From: Caldilineaceae bacterium SB0661_bin_34
GTDB taxonomy: Bacteria; Chloroflexota; Anaerolineae; Caldilineales; Caldilineaceae
Assembly: GCA_009841145.1 (NCBI GenBank)
Contig: VXMJ01000071.1
Coordinates: 1 to 64,000, forward strand
Direction: 5' to 3'
Length of the DNA stretch: 64,000 nucleotides
The position numbers were made by a program, and so were the translations under genes. This document shows positions 1 through 8,463 of the stretch, piece by piece. The notes below the pieces were generated by a model. The model made no database searches, was not told where the DNA came from, and worked only from the letters and a program-made list of their open reading frames with translations. Every line of letters begins with the position of its first letter. Within the stretch, counting starts at the first letter, position 1.

Positions 1-415
1 TCCGCATGTGACGGTGCAGGAACGAGTCCTCGGTCCAGCGGTTCTGCTTCAGCAGTGAATACAGGCGGTGGCGTTCCTCTTCGTCGCCTTCCGTGCGGCG
101 CCAAACGGCCTTCTTGACCGGCACCTTGGCCGCTTCCCGGCAGGCATGGATGTCGCCCAGTGCGTCCAGCAGCGTGGCGCGCCCCAGACGGGCCGGCAAT
201 CCGTGCCAGTCGTACCCTTCGGCCATCCAGTCGTCGCGGATCTCGCGGGGCGACTGCTGTGCCGTGGACCACCCGCTGCAACGCTGCCAGGCATCACCCC
301 GCACGCGTCCACACAGGGCGGCGATTTCAACCAGGCGGTCGTACTTCGACCGGTTCAGAGCCCGGCTGTGCAGGATGCGCGTGACCTTGGTCGGCTTAGA
401 ACCTATCCGAGCCAT
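1..415 (-). CDS. tnpB: IS607-type TnpB (OrfB), 5' part only
   Basis: The reading frame opens with ATG at 415 and stays open for 138 codons to the window edge, so only the N-terminal part is visible. It resembles the N-terminal region of TnpB from actinobacterial-type IS607 elements: a Lys/Arg-rich start, a GRVRGDAWQR segment near residues 36-45, GLPARLG and a DIHACREAAKV stretch. The RuvC-like catalytic residues and the zinc finger of TnpB would lie beyond the edge. The start overlaps the tnpA stop by about 20 bases, which suggests translational coupling. TnpB proteins of this class are RNA-guided nucleases tied to transposon retention. The guide RNA and the right end of the element cannot be seen here. 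Confidence 0.75.
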   Translation of the reverse strand, partial: MARIGSKPTKVTRILHSRALNRSKYDRLVEIAALCGRVRGDAWQRCSGWSTAQQSPREIRDDWMAEGYDWHGLPARLGRATLLDALGDIHACREAAKVPVKKAVWRRTEGDEEERHRLYSLLKQNRWTEDSFLHRHMR

Positions 416-1022
416 CGTTGGCCGCCTCCCGGATCGGCTTGCGGTAGGCGCGCAACCCGTACAGACGACAGGAGAAGGCAGGCACGATGGACATCGGGTC
501 CGCCACCATCGCCTCCTGCGGCGACAGGCTCTCCTGGTTGACGACCGTGATGGTGCAGCCGTGTTGCATGGCGAAATGCTTGAACCAGTCGAGGCCAAAC
601 CGGGTCGGACGGTCCTTGTGGGCCATCGGCAGGTGGGCGATCCCCCTCTTCTCGATGCGCTCCCTCAGCGACAGGATTGCCTTGCGCTTGAAATGCAGGC
701 CGCCCCCGACATCCGACAGCCACTCGTCCACGGCCACGCCCGCATCCGGACCATACGTCTCCACCGCGGAAACCGGACGTTTCAGATCATCCTGTTGCCC
801 GCGGCGGGACACACGGCAGTAGACCACGGTCAAGCCCTGCGGGGCAACGTCGCCCCCGCTCGGGAACCGCAGTGCGTCGGCCTCGGTGTGGTACCGCCGC
901 CCGGTCGCAGTCCCGCGGGCCGGGAACGTGCCGTTGCGGTTCATGATGCGCAACGGGTGTGCCGGACGCCCCACGCGGGCACCAAACTGCGGGATACGGT
1001 AAATCTTGTCCACGTCAAACAT
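396..1022 (-). CDS. tnpA: IS607-family serine recombinase transposase TnpA
   Basis: The 208-residue protein has the two-part layout of IS607 TnpA. An N-terminal MerR-like winged helix (KIYRIPQFGARVGRP, about residues 5-20, then NRNGTFPARGTATGRRYH) is followed by a small serine recombinase domain starting at VVYCRVSRRGQQDDL, where the Ser after RV is the expected nucleophile. The ATG at 1022 was chosen because it begins exactly at the helix-turn-helix; a start 13 codons upstream would add only unrelated sequence. The gene overlaps tnpB. IS607 enzymes act as synaptic tetramers with little target specificity and leave no terminal inverted repeats, so the element's left end, somewhere in 1023-1080, cannot be fixed by eye. 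Confidence 0.85.
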   Translation of the reverse strand: MFDVDKIYRIPQFGARVGRPAHPLRIMNRNGTFPARGTATGRRYHTEADALRFPSGGDVAPQGLTVVYCRVSRRGQQDDLKRPVSAVETYGPDAGVAVDEWLSDVGGGLHFKRKAILSLRERIEKRGIAHLPMAHKDRPTRFGLDWFKHFAMQHGCTITVVNQESLSPQEAMVADPMSIVPAFSCRLYGLRAYRKPIREAANDGSDRF

Positions 1023-1080
1023 GGTGCTGTGCAACACAATACAAAATTGAAGGCTTATCAATACACCGGGCCCGATCCGG

Positions 1081-2172
1081 TCAGCGAGCCTGGTTCTCGG
1101 AAACAGACTGGCTGTTTCCCAACTTGATCACGGTACGCCAATGGATTTCCGGACGCTTCCAGTTGCGGATGCGCCAGATCCACCCCACCGGATATCCCGC
1201 CATCTTGGCCATGTCGCCCAGCACGCGAATCAAAGGCACCATGGACATGGCGGCCATCAGTTGCAGCGGCGTCATGCGGTATTGGCCAAGCTGTATGATC
1301 CGCGCCAACGGCCTGCGGCAATAGGCGGCAATCCCGGCTGTCAGACCCACCCAACCCAATCGTCGGCGCCAGGAACCGCCGCCGATGAGGGACAGCAGCA
1401 AGGGAATCAGCACGAGATAGGTCCCGTAGCGAATCGCATGGCGGCCGCGCCAAAGGTCGGCCTTGCCGTCGCCACGAGCATAGAGGTAGTACTGTTTGAA
1501 AAACGCCTTCAGGGACTCCCGAGGCGGAACCCGTACCACGGACAACTCGGCCAACGGCAGGCCCTTCACTCCGTCCGCCGCCAAATCCTCCATCCGGAGG
1601 TCGAACACCAAATCCTCGCAGTAGTCCAGCCACTCGGGAAAGCGACCGGCCTCTTGCCACGCCTGTCGCGTAAACAGCATTGAGCGACCGGCGGGAAGAA
1701 AGGTCTCGGGATCAACATCCCTCCTCAACGGCTGCGTGGTACCGGCCAGCGCCGTGTCCAGCACTCCTTTCACTTCCGGCAGGAAAAATCCGGCAACTCC
1801 TTGGACCGACGGCTCGCTGTCATGGGCTGCGAATGTTGCCACCAGCTGTTCCAGCCAGTCCGGTTCCGGCCGAATCCCGGCATCCGTGACCGCGATCAGG
1901 TCGTGGGTTGCGACCTCAATGGCACGGTTCCTTCCTTCGCTGATGTTGGCACCCTCGGCCACCAGCAGCGTCAACTGCGTGGCTGTGCCCTCCATGGACT
2001 GTTGCAACGCCCTGAGGCTGGACATCGTGTTATCGCTGCTGCCACCGTCACAGATCACGACTTCTGCCGGCACATGGGTTTGGTCCAGCAGCGCCGAGAT
2101 GACGGTCGGCAACGAACGACCTTCGTTGAGAACGGTCATAATGACCGACACATGCGGTGCTGTAGCGTTCAT
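1081..2172 (-). CDS. Family 2 glycosyltransferase, membrane anchored
   Basis: The 363-residue protein begins with a GT-A fold: VSVIMTVLNEG at residues 8-18, DGGSSDNT at about 42-49, and a TDAG variant of the DxD metal site at about 96-99. After the catalytic domain come two hydrophobic segments near residues 247-264 and 271-285, so it probably sits on the inner membrane. It should transfer a sugar from a nucleotide-sugar to a glycan or lipid acceptor, but donor and acceptor cannot be read from sequence. Its stop lies only about 60 bases from the IS607 tnpA start, so the element inserted at or just beyond its 3' end. The C-terminus looks complete, though a few terminal residues could derive from the junction. 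Confidence 0.8.
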   Translation of the reverse strand: MNATAPHVSVIMTVLNEGRSLPTVISALLDQTHVPAEVVICDGGSSDNTMSSLRALQQSMEGTATQLTLLVAEGANISEGRNRAIEVATHDLIAVTDAGIRPEPDWLEQLVATFAAHDSEPSVQGVAGFFLPEVKGVLDTALAGTTQPLRRDVDPETFLPAGRSMLFTRQAWQEAGRFPEWLDYCEDLVFDLRMEDLAADGVKGLPLAELSVVRVPPRESLKAFFKQYYLYARGDGKADLWRGRHAIRYGTYLVLIPLLLSLIGGGSWRRRLGWVGLTAGIAAYCRRPLARIIQLGQYRMTPLQLMAAMSMVPLIRVLGDMAKMAGYPVGWIWRIRNWKRPEIHWRTVIKLGNSQSVSENQAR

Positions 2173-2393
2173 TGGGTGCCTGCAGGTTGCCCTCTACGCA
2201 TCTCAATCGACGGAACCAAGGTGGATCCTAGGCTACAGTTTGGCACACAGGCATCCTTGGCTGCCGTCGGGCAAGCCACTTGGTTGCGGATGTTCACCCG
2301 ACCGCCCGCGGTGTGAGACAACCGCCGCACTTTCGGCCGAACCAAATCTCCGCTTCCCCACCTGACAACCGCTCAATTCCAACCCGACAACAT

Positions 2394-5243
2394 ATGAACC
2401 TGGACCAACTGGATTTGTTTGCCGAAGCCGTTGACAGAGAGCCGTTGGACCCGGTGCCGGCCAATCGCACCGTGTTTGCAGTGCTGGACCTGGAAACGAC
2501 CGGGCTGAGTCCGCGCGATGACAAGATCATCGAGGTAGGCGCCCTACGCTTTGGCTGGGAAACCTCCCTGGACACTCTGGATGCGGCCGATCGGCTTGAC
2601 ACATTGGTCAACCCGGGCATTCCGGTGCCTCGGGACGTAACTTCACTCACCGGCATTGCCGACGCGGATGTGGCCGACGCGCCGCCGATCGAACAGGTGG
2701 CTCCCAAAATCAGCGAGTTTCTGGCCACCGCCACCTGTTTCGTGGCCCACAAGGCGAGTTTCGAAACCTCGTTCCTGGCTGCGGCCGGCATTGACACGGA
2801 CCACATGCAGGTCCTGGACACCCGCGATCTGGTCGTGATGTGCCAGCCGTCCCTGATCACAACGTCGTTGCCGCGCGTGGCGCCATCCCTCAACCTGCCC
2901 GGCGGCGGCCACCGGGCCTTTGCCGACGCCCTGCAAACCGCCCAAATGCTGGCCCTGTTCCTGAACCGGAACTATCTGGGAGGCCTAAGCGACAACGTAC
3001 TCCTGACGATTCTGGGGCACACCCCCGAGACGTGGGGTCCCCGGCTGCTTTTTGTGGAGGAAGCCCTTGACCGCGGCATTGCCGACGCCCGGCCCCCCAG
3101 GCACCTGTACGCGGTGGACTTCGAACCCAAGTCGGGAAGCGCAAACATGGCGGCCAAATCCGCTGTGTCCATCCCCGACGCACAGTGCGAGGAGGCGGTC
3201 GCAACAGCCTTGGACGCCGGCCAGGCCCGGGTGCTCCCGGTAGTCCCGGATCCAGCCGCTACCCACGGCTTGGCCAAGGGGATATTGGCCTGGGCCGGCC
3301 AGGACGATCGCCGTGTGCTGGTCGCCGTACCCGCCCTGGCCGGTACCGGTGTTGTCGGGTCCCTGTGGGATGCAATCGAAGCCGTGGAAACCGGTCCAGC
3401 AGTGGCCTGTCTGATTGAACCCGAACGCCATGTGGACTTGCAACGCCTGGAAACCTGGCTGGCCGGACGGGTGCTGGACAACCGCCCCGCATCCAAGGAT
3501 TTTGGCGAGTCCAGGATGCTGGTGAAGCTCCTGAGTTGGATGACCCACATCGCCAGTTTCGGACGCCGGCAGCTTCGCTTTCTCAACCAGCATGACATGC
3601 CCATGCTGGCCCTGGACCAGAGTGTGCATTGGCCGGCCGTCAAGGGCGATGCCGATTCGGAGGTCGGGTCTCTGGCACCATCCGGAATTTCCAATCTGCC
3701 CGGCCACAACCACAACCTCGACGACGCCAACGTGGTTGTGGCGGACCATGCAACGGTCATCCACACTGCGTTGGAGGATCCGGAATTCGCCGGCGACTTC
3801 GACGCCATCGTAGTGGAGGATCTTTGGCATCTAGCGCGCATGGATGCCGAACGGGATCAGGAAACGCACACCTTGGGGGAACTCTCCCATCTGATGGACC
3901 GGGTGCAGGAGGCGTTCGGGGCGGATGCCGACACCTCGGCGGCCGCATGGCTGCCGGGCCGGTCCGACCTGACCATGTGTCTTCAGACCCTGGGCGATAT
4001 GCGCCGGACATCCACCAACACGCTCGCCCGCCTTGCCAATGTTGTGGCAGCAACCGCCTCGGAATTGCGGGAGCTGGACGGAAAGCGCGACAAGCGATGG
4101 CCTTCGGATCAGTCGCTCGACAGTTGCCGAATGGCCACGGCCTGGGGCGAGCTTGTCAATGAAGGCCAGACATTGATGGCTGCTCTCTCCAGGCTAACGG
4201 CCACACTCGACAATCTGCCCGGATTGTTCGGCAACGCCGCCGACAGCGATTCCCGCATATCGGGTTTGTGCTCCCAGGCCAGGCTGCTGAGCGCACAGAT
4301 CAAGCGGCTTGGGAACTTCCTCGAAGTGTTCCTGGCAAGGACGCTGACCACCGCCGAACCCAATGCTGTCTACTGGGTTACGGCCCGCAACGCCAATGCC
4401 GGCGACTACGAAACTGATCCGCTCGAACGGCTGGGGTTTAGCCGCACTGCGCTGCTGCCGTCTCAATTTCTGACGGAGGAACTGGAAACGCAAACCGACT
4501 CGCTCGTGTTGACGGCGCGTACCACTGCTTCGTGGGAGTTCGGAGATTTCGTAGCGGATCGCCTTGACATCGGAAACCTTCCGGTTGCGGTTCCGCCGTC
4601 GCCACCCCGGCGCGCAACGCTGCTGGTCGGTCCCACGGGACTGGACGCGACCAGGATCAACCAGATCCTCGCGGAACTGCTGGCCCGTCTCTATCCGCCC
4701 ACCGGCCGGTTCCTCACGGAAGGCTGCACGATCGTTGTACCGCCACCGGCCCGAACCGACGAGTCGGAGGCGGATCCGTTTCAGGGGATCAGCCAGGATC
4801 TGGTCCGTGTCGTCGCCGGCAACATGGCGCCGTTGGCGATCCGCCAAAAGCTTCTGCAGCCGGGACCGCACCTGTTGACCGGTTCCGTGCGCGACCTTGC
4901 ATCCCTTGACCTCGAATGCGTTGACGTCCGCCTGGTCGTGATCACACGCCTTCCCTTTCTCCCTTTCTCACATCCCGTCCAGGAGCAACTGGCCCGCAAA
5001 ATGAGCTCCGGCTACTCGAGCTTCATGGACTACACACTGCCGGAGTCGATTGCCACCGTCCAGCGCCTGGTCGACCTGACACAACATGCCTCGGGAGGCA
5101 AAGCAGCCGCCGTCCTCCTGGATCCCCGTGTGGAGGAGAAGCGATACGGGCCAGACTTCATGGACAAGGTCGCGTCCCATCGGACCTCCTCGCCGCCGGC
5201 ATCCCGCGTCGTGTCCACCGTACTGGACTGGTTGCAAGGATAG
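2394..5243 (+). CDS. DEDDh 3'-5' exonuclease fused to a degenerate DinG-type helicase domain
   Basis: The 949-residue protein carries a DnaQ-like exonuclease at residues 27-190: Exo I LDLETTG (D32, E34), Exo II AHKASFE (H119, with E124 where Asp is usual) and Exo III H173...D178. The rest follows the layout of Gram-positive-type DinG (XPD-like) helicases, but the ATPase motifs are gone. The Walker A position (about 284-292) reads VPDPAATHG, with no GxGKT. The DEAH position (475-478) reads EDLW, although the flanking VVADHAT and hydrophobic strand are kept. The C-terminal helicase lobe is recognisable (LPFLPFSHP, a YTLPESIA segment) but lacks the arginine-rich QGxGRxIR motif. I infer a nuclease with a structural, not motor, helicase body. 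ATG 2394 gives the family-like start; an upstream in-frame start at 2280 would add unrelated sequence. Confidence 0.8.
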   Translation: MNLDQLDLFAEAVDREPLDPVPANRTVFAVLDLETTGLSPRDDKIIEVGALRFGWETSLDTLDAADRLDTLVNPGIPVPRDVTSLTGIADADVADAPPIEQVAPKISEFLATATCFVAHKASFETSFLAAAGIDTDHMQVLDTRDLVVMCQPSLITTSLPRVAPSLNLPGGGHRAFADALQTAQMLALFLNRNYLGGLSDNVLLTILGHTPETWGPRLLFVEEALDRGIADARPPRHLYAVDFEPKSGSANMAAKSAVSIPDAQCEEAVATALDAGQARVLPVVPDPAATHGLAKGILAWAGQDDRRVLVAVPALAGTGVVGSLWDAIEAVETGPAVACLIEPERHVDLQRLETWLAGRVLDNRPASKDFGESRMLVKLLSWMTHIASFGRRQLRFLNQHDMPMLALDQSVHWPAVKGDADSEVGSLAPSGISNLPGHNHNLDDANVVVADHATVIHTALEDPEFAGDFDAIVVEDLWHLARMDAERDQETHTLGELSHLMDRVQEAFGADADTSAAAWLPGRSDLTMCLQTLGDMRRTSTNTLARLANVVAATASELRELDGKRDKRWPSDQSLDSCRMATAWGELVNEGQTLMAALSRLTATLDNLPGLFGNAADSDSRISGLCSQARLLSAQIKRLGNFLEVFLARTLTTAEPNAVYWVTARNANAGDYETDPLERLGFSRTALLPSQFLTEELETQTDSLVLTARTTASWEFGDFVADRLDIGNLPVAVPPSPPRRATLLVGPTGLDATRINQILAELLARLYPPTGRFLTEGCTIVVPPPARTDESEADPFQGISQDLVRVVAGNMAPLAIRQKLLQPGPHLLTGSVRDLASLDLECVDVRLVVITRLPFLPFSHPVQEQLARKMSSGYSSFMDYTLPESIATVQRLVDLTQHASGGKAAAVLLDPRVEEKRYGPDFMDKVASHRTSSPPASRVVSTVLDWLQG

Positions 5244-5266
5244 GTACCACAGGAGTTGTGTCCACG

Positions 5267-6397
5267 ATGCGTCCCAAAGTCATCCTGGACGCCGGTCCTG
5301 CCGTGCATCAGGCAGCCGGCCTCGGCAGATACGCTACGGAACTGGCCACCGCACTTTGGCGCGGCGAATCGCCTCGGACCGAACTGACCCTGTTCTACAA
5401 CGACCACAGCGGACACCGGCTTCCTGCTGCGCTGTCGGACGTGCCGTCCTCGCGGCTACCCATGGGCCAGTACCGCTGGCGGCTATCAGCGTTGGCGTCC
5501 CAGGTTGTGCACCGGCCGAACCTGCAGCGTCACCTGCCGCCCGGCGATGTCTACCACGCAACCGAACATCTGCTCCCCCGCATGGCACGGCGCACGGTCT
5601 TGACGGTCCACGATCTGATCTTCAGACATCTGCCGGAAACCCACACCTGGAGGAACCGGGCCTTTCTGGCCATGGCCATGCCGCTGTTCGCCCGCCGCGC
5701 CGACGCGATCATTGCCGTCAGCGAACAAACCAAGCGGGATGTCGTCACGGCCTATGGCGTGCCCGAGGCCAAGGTCGAAGTTATTCCCGAAGGCATCGAT
5801 CAGGACCTGTTCCAACCCGTCTGCACAGGTTGCGACCTCAGCCGAACGCTGCAGCAGCGCCATGGCGACTACCTGTTGATGGTCGGCACCTTGGAGCCGC
5901 GCAAGAATCATGCCGCCGCCGCGCGCGCCCTGGCCATCCTGAACCAACGCGGACGCAATCTTAATCTGGTGGTGGTCGGCGGATCGGGATGGAAGTTCAG
6001 CCCCTTTCACAAGCTGGTCGAGGAGCTGAATCTGGGCACCCGGGTCCACTTCGCGGGCCGGGTGCCGGACGCGGAACTGCCGGCCTACTACACCAACGCC
6101 CGCGTGCTGCTCCAGCCCAGCCTGTACGAAGGCTTCGGATTTCCAATCCTGGAAGCCATGGGATGCGCCACGCCAGTGGTGTCGTCCAACCGCAGCAGCC
6201 TGCCGGAATTGGCCGGCGACTGTGCTCTGCTGGTCGATCCGACAGAGCCGGCCGCCATCGCCCATGCCGTGGAACAGGTCCTCGACCAGCCGCGGCTTCG
6301 TTCCGAAATGATCCGCGGCGGCCGCAAACGGGCGGCAACCTTCACCTGGGCCGAAGCGGCCCGCCGGACCGTCGACATCTACCTGTCCCTGTTGTAA
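5267..6397 (+). CDS. GT4-family glycosyltransferase (GT-B fold)
   Basis: This protein of about 376 residues has GT4 hallmarks: an N-terminal GLGRYATEL glycine motif, an interdomain KVEVIPEGID stretch, VGTLEPRKN, and the nucleotide-sugar signature EGFGFPILEAMGCATPVV with the paired glutamates. These enzymes, often mannosyltransferases, act in the cytoplasm on lipid-linked or polysaccharide acceptors. An AGGAG at 5251-5255 sits 2 nt before a GTG (5258) and 11 nt before the ATG at 5267, so the ATG is preferred. The gene follows the exonuclease-helicase gene by 23 bases and runs convergently into galK with only 4 bases between stop codons. Confidence 0.85.
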   Translation: MRPKVILDAGPAVHQAAGLGRYATELATALWRGESPRTELTLFYNDHSGHRLPAALSDVPSSRLPMGQYRWRLSALASQVVHRPNLQRHLPPGDVYHATEHLLPRMARRTVLTVHDLIFRHLPETHTWRNRAFLAMAMPLFARRADAIIAVSEQTKRDVVTAYGVPEAKVEVIPEGIDQDLFQPVCTGCDLSRTLQQRHGDYLLMVGTLEPRKNHAAAARALAILNQRGRNLNLVVVGGSGWKFSPFHKLVEELNLGTRVHFAGRVPDAELPAYYTNARVLLQPSLYEGFGFPILEAMGCATPVVSSNRSSLPELAGDCALLVDPTEPAAIAHAVEQVLDQPRLRSEMIRGGRKRAATFTWAEAARRTVDIYLSLL

Positions 6398-6401
6398 CCG
6401 G

Positions 6402-7598
6402 CTACCAGTCGCCCGGGCCCAGGACTCGGGCGCCGGCCGAAGCTTCGCTCACGTATACATCAGGTACCGGATAGTGGGCGTCGGGAAACTCCCGCACCAG
6501 CAGGTCCGCCATGTCCTGCTCCGCGCCCTTGGCCACCAGGGCTACGGCACATCCGGCGAAGCCGGCCCCGGTCAACCGGGCGCCAAAGCAGCCCGGTGAC
6601 GACATCATCAGCGCCACCATGCGATCCAGGGCCGGACTGCTAACTTCATAGTCGTCCCGCAGACTCTCGTGACTGGCGAACATGTGGGTGCCGGCCTCGT
6701 CCAGACGGCCATCTTCCAGACAGGCCGCGGTATCCCTGGTCCTCTGGATTTCGGTCACGACATGCCGGGCCCGCCGGTACAGAACGTCCCGGCCCCCGGT
6801 CCGCAACGGTTCCAGGTCGGCCAACTCCAGATCGCGCCATCCAGACACGTGCGAATGCCCGATGCGAAGGCTGGCCAGGCCTTCGTCGCACTGTGCCCGG
6901 CGCTCGTTGTAGGCGCTGTCGACCAGGGAACGGCTGGCCTTGGTGTTGCCGATGACGAGCACCGCGTCCGCCGGCACCGCGATCAGGTCGTATGCCAGGC
7001 TCAGGCAGTCAAGCAGCATGAGGTGTCCGGGTTCCGCCAGGACGGAGATGAACTGATCCATGATTCCGCAGTTCATGCCGACAAAGTCGTTTTCCGCCCG
7101 TTGCGCCAGTTGTGCCAACCGCTTCCCTGTCAGTTCCAAACCCGCGAGCCGACGAAGAGCCGTGCCGACGGCCACCTCCACGGCCGCGGAACTGCTCAGG
7201 GCATTTCCGATGGGCACATCGCTGGCGAGCACCATGTCCGCACCGGTCAGATCAAATCCATCCTCCCGGAGGGACCAAGCCATCCCGGCCGGGTAGTTCA
7301 GCCATGTCGGCCTCAATCTGGCGGCCGGCCGCAAGTCGGCTAGGCTGAACTCCCCGGTTTCATGGAAGGACACGGCACGCACGCGGACGCAGCCATCCCC
7401 TCGGGGCGCAGCAGCCACGCAGGCATTGAACCCGATGGCCGCCGGCAGGACGAAACCATCGTTGTAGTCCACGTGATCGCCAATCACGTTGACTCGGCCA
7501 GGGGCCATGGCCAGGAGTTTCGGCGTGCGCCCGCCGAAGACCTCGGAAAATACGGACAGGGCTTGTTGGGCGGGAGGTGGCAGCGTTGCGTCAGGCAT
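6402..7598 (-). CDS. galK: Galactokinase (GHMP family)
   Basis: The 398-residue protein should phosphorylate alpha-D-galactose at C1 with ATP, the first Leloir pathway step. Visible motifs are the galactokinase signature PGRVNVIGDHVDYN (residues 33-46), the GHMP ATP loop GNALSSSAAVEVAVG (131-145) and NCGIMDQFI with the expected catalytic Asp. The residue that is Glu in most galactokinases (GEHTDY) is Asp here, a conservative change that might affect sugar preference. Length matches the family. It lies 15 bases downstream of the Trm9-like methyltransferase on the same strand, so the two may be co-transcribed. No other Leloir genes are nearby. Confidence 0.9.
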   Translation of the reverse strand: MPDATLPPPAQQALSVFSEVFGGRTPKLLAMAPGRVNVIGDHVDYNDGFVLPAAIGFNACVAAAPRGDGCVRVRAVSFHETGEFSLADLRPAARLRPTWLNYPAGMAWSLREDGFDLTGADMVLASDVPIGNALSSSAAVEVAVGTALRRLAGLELTGKRLAQLAQRAENDFVGMNCGIMDQFISVLAEPGHLMLLDCLSLAYDLIAVPADAVLVIGNTKASRSLVDSAYNERRAQCDEGLASLRIGHSHVSGWRDLELADLEPLRTGGRDVLYRRARHVVTEIQRTRDTAACLEDGRLDEAGTHMFASHESLRDDYEVSSPALDRMVALMMSSPGCFGARLTGAGFAGCAVALVAKGAEQDMADLLVREFPDAHYPVPDVYVSEASAGARVLGPGDW

Positions 7599-7613
7599 GG
7601 TCGGCAGAAATTG

Positions 7614-8363
7614 TCAGGAACGCGTGTAGACAGAGTACAGGTTCAGGTGGCCATCCACACCGTCCGCCCGACGATGGAACAGGTTGCGGCATCCCGCATG
7701 TTCGCCCAACCAATCCATTTCCGCAGCGGTCGTTTCGTGCACGTAGCGCATGGCGCGCCGCCCCCGGCGCCAGGCAACCAGACGATCGCCTTCCTCCACA
7801 TCGGTCTCCGTCAGTCCAGCATCGGCCCAGTCCAAGAACTTGGCGCGTTCCCGCGGAGATCGCGACGGCTGCCAATTGCTTAACACCAGCAATCCACCAG
7901 ACCGGAGGCATGAACCAAAACCTGCCATCGCGCGGCGCCGGAGTTCCAGTCCGGGCAGATGGTGGAGGGTGGCAAGGCACAGGACCAGATCGTATTGAAC
8001 GGTGGCAGGCAACCGGTCAGGCCATGCGTCCAACGCCAGATCGGCCTCCACGAAGTCCAGTATCGGAACGGGAACCGCCAGCCGGCCGGCCCGGCCTGCG
8101 GCGAACTGCAGCATCGACCGATTGGAGTCCAGCCCGGTATACCGGGCCAGGGACAACAAGCCATGCAGCCAAACCAGGATGCGCCCGTTGCCGCATCCCG
8201 CGTCGAGAACGGCTGCCGGATGGCGGGCATGCCGCGCCAGCAGGTCGCTGCACGACAGCAACCCGGGCCACACCTGTCGACGGGTCTGGTCAAAGTCCTG
8301 CACTGAGCTTATGTAAAATTGACGGTTTAGGTCCAGCAGTCGGTCCCGAACTTCAGGCAACAC
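7614..8363 (-). CDS. Trm9/ALKBH8-like SAM-dependent methyltransferase
   Basis: This is a class I methyltransferase of about 249 residues. It starts with the pattern typical of Trm9-type tRNA methyltransferases, NRQFY...FDQTRRQVWPG (residues 13-34). SAM motif I is VLDAGCGNGR (52-61), motif II GLDSNRSML, and LCLATLHHLPG carries the family's double His. The C-terminus ends with GDRLVAWRRG, RYVHETTAAEMDWL and NLYSVYTR, again the Trm9 order. Eukaryotic Trm9 methylates the cm5U34 made by Elp3 into mcm5U, and here an elp3 gene stands divergently next door. GTG 8363 was chosen because a GGGGGAAG ribosome site precedes it and it begins at the conserved region; an upstream frame to 8489 would run across the intergenic region into elp3. 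Substrate assignment is inference. Confidence 0.72.
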   Translation of the reverse strand: MLPEVRDRLLDLNRQFYISSVQDFDQTRRQVWPGLLSCSDLLARHARHPAAVLDAGCGNGRILVWLHGLLSLARYTGLDSNRSMLQFAAGRAGRLAVPVPILDFVEADLALDAWPDRLPATVQYDLVLCLATLHHLPGLELRRRAMAGFGSCLRSGGLLVLSNWQPSRSPRERAKFLDWADAGLTETDVEEGDRLVAWRRGRRAMRYVHETTAAEMDWLGEHAGCRNLFHRRADGVDGHLNLYSVYTRS

Positions 8364-8384
8364 CGATTCTTCCCCCGGGTGCGG

Positions 8385-8393
8385 TGCTATAAT
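8385..8393 (+). promoter_or_regulatory. Extended -10 promoter for elp3
   Basis: TATAAT at 8388-8393 is preceded by TG plus one base, a perfect extended -10 element, about 70 bases before the elp3 ATG. No good -35 is visible, as is common for this promoter class. It lies in the roughly 100-base divergent gap between the methyltransferase GTG and elp3. Confidence 0.5.
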
Positions 8394-8463
8394 CCTGCGC
8401 CTTGGTGCACTGGGCAACAGCTTCGATCGCGTCGTCCGACCGGCAACTCCCGTCCGTTTTCCC

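Larger units (their letters stand above)
1..1080 (-). mobile_element. IS607-type insertion sequence, truncated by window edge
   Basis: The element comprises tnpA and the beginning of tnpB, both on the minus strand. The left boundary lies between the tnpA start (1022) and the stop of the neighbouring glycosyltransferase (1081). IS607 elements carry no inverted repeats and usually make no target duplication, so the exact end is uncertain. Confidence 0.7.

Noticed and set aside
93-1127. 344-codon plus-strand open frame over the IS607 genes
   Set aside because: The minus strand carries recognisable TnpA and TnpB motifs; the plus frame has none.
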